Positions 18,784-25,933 of a stretch of 64,000 bases of DNA are shown here, one piece after another. This stretch comes from Spongiactinospora rosea (GTDB lineage Bacteria > Actinomycetota > Actinomycetes > Streptosporangiales > Streptosporangiaceae), in NCBI RefSeq assembly GCF_003315795.1, contig NZ_QMEY01000021.1, positions 1 through 64,000 of the forward strand. The letters run 5' to 3'. A model generated the notes under the pieces. It was not told the origin of the DNA, made no database searches, and worked only from the letters and a program-made list of their open reading frames with translations. The position numbers were made by a program, and so were the translations under genes. Each line of letters begins with the position of its first letter. Within the stretch, counting starts at the first letter, position 1.

Positions 18784-19437
18784 ATGAACGCACCCATGAG
18801 CGGGCGCCGGGCGCAGGCGGCCCGCAACGACGAGGTGATCCTGCAATCCGCCCGGGCCGTCTTCGTGGCCGATCCGAGCGCCCCCATCGCGGCGGTCGCC
18901 GAGCACGCCGGAGTGGGCATCAGTGCCCTCTACCGGCGATACCCCTCAAAAGAGGAGCTACTTCGCAAGCTCTGCCTTGACGGGCTGAAGCGCTACAACG
19001 CCGAGGCGGAGGCCGCGCTTGCGGTGCTCAACGGCGGCGGCGACCCGTGGACCGCGTTCGAGGGGTTCCTGCGCGGGCTGACCGACGCCGACACCCACTC
19101 CCTGACGCAAAACCTGGCGGGCACGTTCACGCCCACCGACGACCACATGCGCGAGAGCGCCCGCGCCGAGGAGCTGAACACGGCACTGTTCGACGCGGTC
19201 AGGAACGCCGGGGTGATCCGCCCGGACATCGAGCTGAACGACCTGACCATGCTGCTCGAACAGCAGACCGCGATCAAGATCGGCTCACCCGAGCGGATCT
19301 CCGAGCTGCGCCACCGCTACCTCACCCTCACGCTGGACGCGCTGCGCGCCGCCCCCGCCCCGGCCACGCCGCTGCCGGGCAGCGCCCCCACCGCGCGCGA
19401 GCTGGGCGAGCGCTGGATGCCCAGGCACAAGCCGTAG
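18784..19437 (+). CDS. TetR-family transcriptional regulator
   Basis: A 217-aa regulator with an HTH at about residues 18-65 (ARAVFVADPSAPIAAVAEHA, then GVGISALYRRYPSKEELLRK). The C-terminal domain is typical of TetR repressors that respond to small hydrophobic ligands. It begins at an ATG without a strong ribosome-binding site, 18 bp after a palindromic site, and diverges from the epoxide hydrolase gene. Repression of the hydrolase gene and of itself is the simplest model. Confidence 0.88.
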   Translation: MNAPMSGRRAQAARNDEVILQSARAVFVADPSAPIAAVAEHAGVGISALYRRYPSKEELLRKLCLDGLKRYNAEAEAALAVLNGGGDPWTAFEGFLRGLTDADTHSLTQNLAGTFTPTDDHMRESARAEELNTALFDAVRNAGVIRPDIELNDLTMLLEQQTAIKIGSPERISELRHRYLTLTLDALRAAPAPATPLPGSAPTARELGERWMPRHKP

Positions 19438-19483
19438 CGGGTCATGCCCTGGACCTCGGAACGGCCCCGGATATGATCGGCCG

Positions 19484-20956
19484 GTGGCCGAGACGCACGA
19501 TCTGGTGCTCCGTGGCGGGCGAGTCCTCGATCCGGAGACGAATCTCGACGCCGTGGCCGACGTCGGCGTGACGGGAGACGTCATCACCGCCGTCTCCACG
19601 ACGCCCCTGCACGGCCGGCGCACGCTCGACGTGTCCGGGCTCGCCGTCGCGCCCGGCTGGATCGACATGCACAGCCACGCCCAGACGCTGGCCGGGCACC
19701 GGCTCCAGGCCCTCGACGGCGTCACCACCGCCCTTGAGCTGGAGGCCGGGGCCACGCCGGTGGCCGAGGCGTACGACGAGGCGACCGCCGAGGGCCGTCC
19801 GCTCAACTTCGGCTTCGCCGCCTCCTGGACCCAGGCCAGAATGGCGGTCATCGGCGGCATGCCGCCCGGCGGCGGCATCGGCGCGACGCTCAGCCGCGTC
19901 GGCGACCCGCGCTGGCAGGCCCCCGCCACCGGCCGCGCGCTCGACGAGATCCTGGAGCTGCTCGGCGGCGAGCTGGCCAACGGCGCGCTGGGCATCGGCA
20001 TCCTGATGGGCTACGCGCCCGGCGTCGCCCACGAGGAGTACGCGGCGGTGGCCGCACTGGCCGCGGCGGCGGGCGTACCGACCTACACGCACAGCCGTGA
20101 CCTGGTCGAACGCGTGCCCGACATCCTCATCGACGGAGCCGAGGAGCTGACCAAGGTCGCCGCCGAGACCGGCGCGCACATGCACTACTGCCACGTCAAC
20201 AGCACCTCCACGCGGCAGATCGACCGGGTGCTCGGCCTGGTGGAGAAGGTCCGCGCCGAGGGCGCGCGGGTGTCCACCGAGGCGTACCCGTACGGCGCGG
20301 GCATGACCGGCATCGGCGCGTCGTTCCTGGCCCCCGAGCGGCTGGCCGAGTGGGGCATGACGCCGAGTTCGATCGTGTACACCCCGACCGGCGAACGCGT
20401 GGCCGACGCCGCCCGGCTGGCCAGGCTGCGCGCCGACGACCCCGGCGGGCTGGCCATCATCCACTCCCTGGACGAGCGGCTGCCCGCCGACCGGATCTTC
20501 CTGGACCGGGCGCTGCTCGCCGGAAGCACCGTGATCGGTTCTGACGCGATGCCGCTGACCTGGACCTCCGGCGTCCCTGACCCGTACGCCTGGCCGCTGC
20601 CGAAGGCCGCGGTGACCCACCCGCGCACGGCGGGCACGTTCTCCAAGGTGCTGCGCCACTACGTGCGCGAGACCGGGGCGCTGTCGCTGCTGGAGGCGGT
20701 CCACCGGGCCAGCACGCTGCCCGCCCGGGTGCTCGGCGAGTCGGCGCCCGCGCTGCGCCGCAAGGGGCGCGTCCAGGCCGGGTGTGACGCCGACCTGGTG
20801 GTCTTCGACCCGGCCACGGTCACCGACCGGTCCACGTACGAGGACAGCACGCGTCCCTCGGCCGGATACGCGCACGTGTTCGTCGCGGGCGAGGCCGTGG
20901 TGAGCGACGGCGAACTCGTGCTTTCGGCACTGCCCGGGCGGCCGATCCGCCGCTGA
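19484..20956 (+). CDS. N-acyl-D-amino-acid deacylase/D-aminoacylase-type amidohydrolase
   Basis: A 490-aa amidohydrolase-superfamily enzyme. It opens with the DLVLRGGRVLDPETNLDAVA beta-sandwich segment. GWIDMHSHAQTLAG carries the HxH metal ligands. TYTHSRD, MHYCHVNSTST and SDAMPLTW supply the other ligand positions of the D-aminoacylase subtype. The C-terminal GRVQAGCDADLVVFDP returns to the sandwich. It probably hydrolyses N-acyl-D-amino acids or a related amide or ring substrate. The GTG at 19484 gives the family start. It appears to be a single-gene unit. Confidence 0.85.
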   Translation: MAETHDLVLRGGRVLDPETNLDAVADVGVTGDVITAVSTTPLHGRRTLDVSGLAVAPGWIDMHSHAQTLAGHRLQALDGVTTALELEAGATPVAEAYDEATAEGRPLNFGFAASWTQARMAVIGGMPPGGGIGATLSRVGDPRWQAPATGRALDEILELLGGELANGALGIGILMGYAPGVAHEEYAAVAALAAAAGVPTYTHSRDLVERVPDILIDGAEELTKVAAETGAHMHYCHVNSTSTRQIDRVLGLVEKVRAEGARVSTEAYPYGAGMTGIGASFLAPERLAEWGMTPSSIVYTPTGERVADAARLARLRADDPGGLAIIHSLDERLPADRIFLDRALLAGSTVIGSDAMPLTWTSGVPDPYAWPLPKAAVTHPRTAGTFSKVLRHYVRETGALSLLEAVHRASTLPARVLGESAPALRRKGRVQAGCDADLVVFDPATVTDRSTYEDSTRPSAGYAHVFVAGEAVVSDGELVLSALPGRPIRR

Positions 20957-20991
20957 GAGCGGCGATTTGGTAGCTGAAAACGTTTAGAATC

Positions 20992-21057
20992 CGGTTGGCG
21001 AACCTTTAGCACGGTTGGCCAGAACGGTCGGCGAGCCCCTGGCACGGTCAGTGAATC
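20992..21057 (+). repeat. Two 33-bp imperfect direct repeats upstream of the PASTA-Excalibur gene
   Basis: The unit beginning CGGTTGGCGAACCTTTAGCA at 20992 recurs at 21025 as CGGTCGGCGAGCCCCTGGCA. Each is followed by a shorter CGGT-led element of 13 bases. The repeats end about 27 bases before the GTG start and could be regulator sites or a slippage remnant. Confidence 0.5.
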
Positions 21058-21083
21058 CTCAGCAGACGACGCGGGAGGTCGCG

Positions 21084-21830
21084 GTGAGTCATCCGCCTCC
21101 CGGGCACTATCCGTGGATACCGCCGCAGCCTCCGCCGGAGCCGCCGCGCCGCGAGATGCCCAGGCACCTGGCCATCGCCCTGGTGGTCATCGGGATCATC
21201 CTGGCGGTGCTGTCGGTCGCGGGCGCGCTGGCCATCGTCTACACGGGCGGCATCACGCCGGCGACCCCGACACCGGTGGCCACGGCGGAGCCGGACGTAG
21301 GGCAGGAGTTCGTCCCATCCGATCCGGGGGTGTCCGATCCCTCGCAGCCGGCGGCCGCACAGGTCGCCGTGCCCGATCTGTCCGGGATGGACGGGGCCAC
21401 GGCGCGGGCCACGGTGACCCGGCTGGGGTTCACGTCCGTCACGGCGCGATCCACGGACGGCACGCAGGTCACCCAGGAGAGCCAGTACCGGGTGGTAGCG
21501 CAGTCACCGGGCGCGGGGCAGCAGGCCACCACGGACACGCCGATCGTGCTGATCCTCGGCGGCGGCGGCACGCAACAGCCGCCCGCGCAGGAGCAGCAAC
21601 AGCAACCTTCCGGGCAGAACCAGCAACCGCCCGCACAGAACCAGAACCAGCAGCCGGTGGATTCTCAGCCGCAGTCCGCGCCGGTCGGGTTGCGCACCGA
21701 GCCGCACTCCCGGTACGCCACCTGCGAAGAGGCCAACGCGCACGGCCACGGCAACTACCGCAGGGGCGAGCACCCGGAGTACAAGTGGTACGTCGATCGC
21801 GACGGCGACGGCGTGGTGTGCGTGTTCTGA
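21084..21830 (+). CDS. Membrane protein with PASTA and Excalibur domains
   Basis: A 248-aa protein. It has a proline-rich cytoplasmic N-terminus (about 1-25), one membrane helix (LAIALVVIGIILAVLSVAGA), a PASTA-like domain (VPDLSGMDGATARATVTRLG ... VVAQSPGAG), a Gln/Pro-rich linker, and a C-terminal Excalibur calcium-binding domain (YATCEEANAHGHGNYRRGEH ... DRDGDGVVC). PASTA domains usually bind peptidoglycan fragments, and Excalibur domains carry a Dx(D/N)xDG loop, seen here as DRDGDG. It is probably exported and anchored, acting at the cell wall. The GTG at 21084 follows GGGAGGT. Confidence 0.83.
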   Translation: MSHPPPGHYPWIPPQPPPEPPRREMPRHLAIALVVIGIILAVLSVAGALAIVYTGGITPATPTPVATAEPDVGQEFVPSDPGVSDPSQPAAAQVAVPDLSGMDGATARATVTRLGFTSVTARSTDGTQVTQESQYRVVAQSPGAGQQATTDTPIVLILGGGGTQQPPAQEQQQQPSGQNQQPPAQNQNQQPVDSQPQSAPVGLRTEPHSRYATCEEANAHGHGNYRRGEHPEYKWYVDRDGDGVVCVF

Positions 21831-21849
21831 CGCCCGCGGTTGCCGGGGT

Positions 21850-22071
21850 TCAGTCCTTCGGGCGTACGAACAGCTCCAGATGAGAGCAGCGGGTGCAGCG
21901 GAACGCGTCGATGATCCAGCGCGGCTTGCCCATTCGCCGGGCCCCGCCGAAGATCCCGCGTTCCAGCGGACCTGGGATCCACCGCCCGTACCCCTGGGAC
22001 GCCTCTCCGTTGTCCTCGATGAAGCCCGGCTCCAGATCGGCGCCATCGCACTGGGTGCATCGCATGCGCAT
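21850..22071 (-). CDS. Small zinc-ribbon protein
   Basis: A 73-aa protein with two CxxC pairs, C5/C8 and C59/C62, that can form a zinc ribbon. The middle contains an RWIPGPLERGIFGGARRMGK segment and no membrane helix. Small proteins of this build, with PF20097-like zinc ribbons, occur in actinobacteria without known function. The ATG at 22071 puts the first CxxC at the expected place. The longer upstream frame is low-complexity. Confidence 0.65.
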   Translation of the reverse strand: MRMRCTQCDGADLEPGFIEDNGEASQGYGRWIPGPLERGIFGGARRMGKPRWIIDAFRCTRCSHLELFVRPKD

Positions 22072-22201
22072 AACTCTGACAGGTTCCGGCGTCCCGGACG
22101 AGAGGGACGATTCAGGCCTGCCAGGGAGTTGCCGGGGAGTTAGGGGCCTGCCCGGGGCGGCACGCGCGTCACATGCATGATGGCGGCCCGCCCGGGCAGG
22201 G

Positions 22202-22822
22202 TCAGGAACGCCCTTCGCGGGGCGGTAGGTGGGTGTCGAGCCAGTCGAGTTCGGCGAGCAGGCGGTCGGGTGGACCGGCGAGGGAGGGATCACCGAGGGT
22301 GAAGTCGAGGACGTCGCGGGTGGCCTGGTAGCGGGTGGCCGCGAGGAGCCGGGTGCGGACCACCGGGTCGCGTGCCGCGCCGGCCTCGATCACTGTGGTA
22401 CGGGCCAGGTCGGCGAGGTGGGCGGCGAGGGAGTGCGCGCGGCGGTAGTCGCGCCGCCGTACCGGGGAGCACAGCCAGCGCACCGAACCGGCCACGGCGC
22501 CCGGGCCGCGCCCGCTCGCCATGTGCCGCAGGACTCCGGCCAGCGCACCGGGCAGCGCCGCCTCGGCGGCCCGCCGGCGGCACTCGCTCTCCAGCGCGGC
22601 CAGCCGATCGACCCGGGCGCGCAGGCGGACGAGCAACAGCCGCGCGAACATCTCGGTCAGTTCGCGGTGGCGGCTGACCAGCCGGGGCTCCCAGGTGGTG
22701 CCGCGTTCCACGGTCGGCACGTCGGGCCGGTCGCCGACGACCATCTCATGGGCGCTGACGGTACAGGCGTAGGTCAAGGCGAGAGAGACGTCTCGGGCGC
22801 GTTTCTTCGGCTGAACCTTCAT
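22202..22822 (-). CDS. Hypothetical protein
   Basis: A 206-aa protein I do not recognise. It is helical and Arg/Ala/Leu-rich, with no membrane segment or signal peptide. Codon third positions are GC-rich throughout and the frame has a clear ATG, so it is probably a real gene. An HELTEMF-like stretch (SRHRELTEMFARLLLVRLRA) hints at a helical bundle. It stands alone between the zinc-ribbon gene and the GlcDH-like gene. No function is proposed. Confidence 0.55.
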   Translation of the reverse strand: MKVQPKKRARDVSLALTYACTVSAHEMVVGDRPDVPTVERGTTWEPRLVSRHRELTEMFARLLLVRLRARVDRLAALESECRRRAAEAALPGALAGVLRHMASGRGPGAVAGSVRWLCSPVRRRDYRRAHSLAAHLADLARTTVIEAGAARDPVVRTRLLAATRYQATRDVLDFTLGDPSLAGPPDRLLAELDWLDTHLPPREGRS

Positions 22823-23060
22823 GATCGTGCATGCGGGTGACTGCTGTGTACAGGGACGATATTCATGGCCCTCCTGAGGGATATGCTGCGCGGATGGCCG
22901 TCATGGCGGGGTAGCCGGGTACCTCAAGTATCTCAGGTGTTGGACGCCCGTGCAGGCGACACCCCTCTCAAAGCACCGCAAACGCCCGCGGGGCACCGTC
23001 GGCCTAAGGGCTGGGCGCGGGGGTAAATGCGCTGGTACACGGCCTCAGAAGGGGAACGGT

Positions 23061-24113
23061 ATGCGCGCCATAACGGTTAAAACCAGCCAGCCCGGGTCAC
23101 TACGGGTCGAAGAGGTTCCCGATCCCGTGCCGCACGAAGGCGACCTGCTGGTGCGCGGGCTGGCGCTGGGCATCTGCGGCACCGACCGGGAGATCGTCAA
23201 CGGCGAGTACGGCTGGCCACCGGAGGGCGCGGACCGGCTCATCCTCGGACACGAGTCCCTCGGCCAGGTCGTCCAGGCCCCCGACGGCTCCGATTTCGCC
23301 GAGGGCGACCTGGTGGTGGGCGTGGTACGCCGTCCCGACCCGGTGCCGTGCCCGGCGTGTGCACGCGGTGAGTTCGACATGTGCCGCAACGGGCGTTACG
23401 TGGAGCACGGCATCAAGCAGATCCACGGGTACGGCAGCGAACTGTGGACCGTGGAGGCCGGCTACGCGGTCAAACTGGACCCGGCGCTGGAACGCGTCGG
23501 GGTGCTCATGGAGCCCGCCACCGTGCTCGCCAAGGCGTGGGACCAGATCGGGCGGATCGGCGCGCGGGCCTGGTACGGGCCGAGGAGCGTGCTGGTCACG
23601 GGGGCCGGGCCGATCGGCCTGCTGGCCGCCATGATGGGCCGGCAGCGCGGCCTCGAAGTACACGTGCTGGACCTGGCCGAGAAGGGGGTCAAGCCCGCGC
23701 TCGCCACCGACCTGGGCGCGACCTACCACACCGGGACGATCCCTGACGCGGTCGGCGAGACCAAACCGGACATCATCATCGAGGCCACCGGCGTCGGGCG
23801 GCTGGTCTTCGACGCGATGGCCAACACGGCGGCGGCCGGGATCGTCTGCCTGACCGGCGTGTCCGCCACCGGACGCCCGCTCCAGGTGGACGCCGGGTCC
23901 ATCAACCGGGACATCGTGCTGGAGAACGACGTGGTGTTCGGCTCGGTCAACGCCAACCTGCACCACTACCGGCTCGCCGCCGAATCGCTCGCCAAGGCCG
24001 ACCGCGGCTGGCTGGAGCGGATGATCACCCGCCGGATTCCGCTGGAACAGGCCCAGGAGGCGATGGCCCCCGGCCCCGACGACGTCAAGGTGGTAATCGA
24101 TCTGACCGCCTGA
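23061..24113 (+). CDS. Glucose 1-dehydrogenase-like zinc-dependent alcohol dehydrogenase
   Basis: A 350-aa MDR enzyme resembling archaeal/actinobacterial glucose dehydrogenases. GICGTDREI and GHESLGQVVQ carry catalytic-zinc ligands. CPACARGEFDMC near residue 100 is the structural-zinc lobe, with three visible cysteines. VLVTGAGPIGLLAAMMG is the Rossmann loop, and the LENDVVFGSVNANLHHY segment is typical of GlcDH. It may oxidise a hexose with NAD(P)+. Its neighbour is gnd 96 bp downstream on the same strand, consistent with oxidative sugar metabolism. The ATG follows AGAAGGGG. Confidence 0.85.
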   Translation: MRAITVKTSQPGSLRVEEVPDPVPHEGDLLVRGLALGICGTDREIVNGEYGWPPEGADRLILGHESLGQVVQAPDGSDFAEGDLVVGVVRRPDPVPCPACARGEFDMCRNGRYVEHGIKQIHGYGSELWTVEAGYAVKLDPALERVGVLMEPATVLAKAWDQIGRIGARAWYGPRSVLVTGAGPIGLLAAMMGRQRGLEVHVLDLAEKGVKPALATDLGATYHTGTIPDAVGETKPDIIIEATGVGRLVFDAMANTAAAGIVCLTGVSATGRPLQVDAGSINRDIVLENDVVFGSVNANLHHYRLAAESLAKADRGWLERMITRRIPLEQAQEAMAPGPDDVKVVIDLTA

Positions 24114-24209
24114 GTTCGGGGGTGACGCTGCGCCGTTCCCGTCCTGGATGCAGGATTGGTCGAGTAAATCGAGTGAAATGGCGACGACGCGAAACGGCAA
24201 GGAGCCGAT

Positions 24210-25634
24210 ATGGCGGACAAGGCAGTCATCGGAGTGACCGGCCTCGCGGTCATGGGCCGCAACCTGGCCCGTAACCTCGCCAGGCACGGGCACGTGGTGG
24301 CGCTGCACAACCGGACCGTGGCCCGTACGAAGGCGCTGGTGGAGGAGTTCGGGCACGAGGGCCGGTTCGTGCCCGCCGAGACGGCGGAGGAGTTCGTCGC
24401 CTCCCTGGAACGCCCGCGCAGGCTGGTCATCATGGTCAAGGCGGGCGCGCCGACCGACGCGGTGATCGAGGAGTTCGCCCCGCTGCTCGAACCGGGCGAC
24501 ATGATCGTGGACGGCGGCAACGCGCACTTCGCCGACACCCGCAGGCGCGAGGCGGCGCTGCGCGAGCGCGGCCTGCACTTCGTCGGCGCGGGCATCTCGG
24601 GCGGCGAGGAGGGCGCGCTGAACGGCCCGAGCATCATGCCGGGCGGTTCCGCCGAGTCCTATCAGGCGCTCGGCCCGCTGCTGGAGAGCATCGCCGCCAC
24701 GGTGGACGGCACGCCGTGCTGCGTCCATGTGGGCCCTGACGGCGCGGGCCACTTCGTGAAGATGGTCCACAACGGCATCGAGTACGCCGACATGCAGCTC
24801 ATCGCGGAGGCGTACGACCTGCTCAGGCAGGGAGCGGGGCTGGCGCCCGCGGAGATCGCCGAGGTCTTCAGGTCGTGGAACTCAGGACGGCTCGATTCCT
24901 ACCTGATCGAGATCACCGCCGAAGTCCTCGCGCACACCGACGCCAGGACCGGCAAGCCGTTCGTGGACATCATTCTCGACCAGGCCGAACAGAAGGGCAC
25001 CGGGCGCTGGACCGTACAGACCGCGCTCGACCTGGGCGTACCGGTCAGTGGCATCGCCGAGGCGGTGTTCGCGCGGTCGGTGTCCGGGCACGCCGAGCTG
25101 CGTCAGGCGGGCCACGGACTGCCGGGGCCGCGCGCCGCAGCCGGGGACGTGTCTCCGGACGACGTGGAGAAGGCGCTGTACGCGTCCAAGATCATCGCGT
25201 ACGCGCAGGGGTTCAACCAGATCCAGGCGGCCAGCGCGGAGTACGGGTGGGAGATCGATCCCGGCGCGATGGCGACGATCTGGCGCGGCGGCTGCATCAT
25301 CCGCGCCAAGTTCCTGGACCGCATCCGCGGGGCCTACGAGTCCGACCCGCAGCGCCCGACGCTGCTCACCGACGACCACTTCACCCAGGCCCTCGGCGAC
25401 GCCCAGAACGCCTGGCGCGGCATCGTCGCCACCTCCGCCCGCCTCGGCATCCCGGCCCCGGGCTTCGCCTCGGCCCTCGCCTACTACGACGCCCTCCGCG
25501 CCGACCGCCTCCCCGCCGCCCTCACCCAGGCCCAACGCGACTTCTTCGGCGCCCACACCTACCGCCGGGTGGACGCGGAGGGCTCCTTCCACACCCGCTG
25601 GGAGTCCGGCCGCACCGAAGAACCCGCCAATTGA
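24210..25634 (+). CDS. gnd: 6-phosphogluconate dehydrogenase (decarboxylating), long form
   Basis: A 474-aa enzyme of the pentose phosphate pathway that converts 6-phosphogluconate to ribulose 5-phosphate with NADP+. Motifs: GVTGLAVMGRNLARNLARHG for NADP, NRT after strand 2 as in NADP-specific forms, GISGGEEGALNGPSIMPGG and KMVHNGIEYADMQLIAEAYD for substrate and catalysis. Length matches the homodimeric long class. AAGGAG precedes the ATG. Its stop codon lies inside a parS-like sequence. A GC hairpin follows. Confidence 0.95.
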   Translation: MADKAVIGVTGLAVMGRNLARNLARHGHVVALHNRTVARTKALVEEFGHEGRFVPAETAEEFVASLERPRRLVIMVKAGAPTDAVIEEFAPLLEPGDMIVDGGNAHFADTRRREAALRERGLHFVGAGISGGEEGALNGPSIMPGGSAESYQALGPLLESIAATVDGTPCCVHVGPDGAGHFVKMVHNGIEYADMQLIAEAYDLLRQGAGLAPAEIAEVFRSWNSGRLDSYLIEITAEVLAHTDARTGKPFVDIILDQAEQKGTGRWTVQTALDLGVPVSGIAEAVFARSVSGHAELRQAGHGLPGPRAAAGDVSPDDVEKALYASKIIAYAQGFNQIQAASAEYGWEIDPGAMATIWRGGCIIRAKFLDRIRGAYESDPQRPTLLTDDHFTQALGDAQNAWRGIVATSARLGIPAPGFASALAYYDALRADRLPAALTQAQRDFFGAHTYRRVDAEGSFHTRWESGRTEEPAN

Positions 25635-25647
25635 TTCACGTGAAACA
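25632..25647. promoter_or_regulatory. parS-like ParB binding site overlapping the gnd stop codon
   Basis: TGATTCACGTGAAACA matches the bacterial parS consensus TGTTTCACGTGAAACA at 15 of 16 positions, with an intact central palindrome. The mismatch gives the TGA stop of gnd. parS sites load ParB for chromosome segregation and cluster near oriC, so this part of the chromosome may be origin-proximal. Binding is not shown here. Confidence 0.6.
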
Positions 25648-25650
25648 TCC

Positions 25651-25680
25651 GGGCCGGGCCGGGCCGGCCCAGCCCGGCCC
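25651..25680 (+). terminator. GC-rich hairpin after gnd
   Basis: GGGCCGGGC at 25651-25659 pairs with GCCCGGCCC at 25672-25680; several registers are possible. There is no T-run. It is a plausible actinobacterial terminator for gnd. The remaining stretch to 25933 shows no gene or other clear signal. Confidence 0.45.
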
Positions 25681-25933
25681 AGACGGCATCTGGCGACTCG
25701 CGCGGACCGCATAGCGGTGTGTATCGGGTGAGGCGGACGGGTCACATGGAACGGACGGCAGGAGGGCGACCGGGTATGTCCGGCTGACCCGCTGTTACTC
25801 AGCGATCTACGCTCGCGCGATCTTTACCCGGCGTATGCCGACGTCAGCGGAGAAACCATCGGTTCTGTGATGGGCTTTCTCCTCTGAGGTCGGATGCGAA
25901 GGGCGGCGGCTGATCGCGAGGGGGCGGCGGCTT

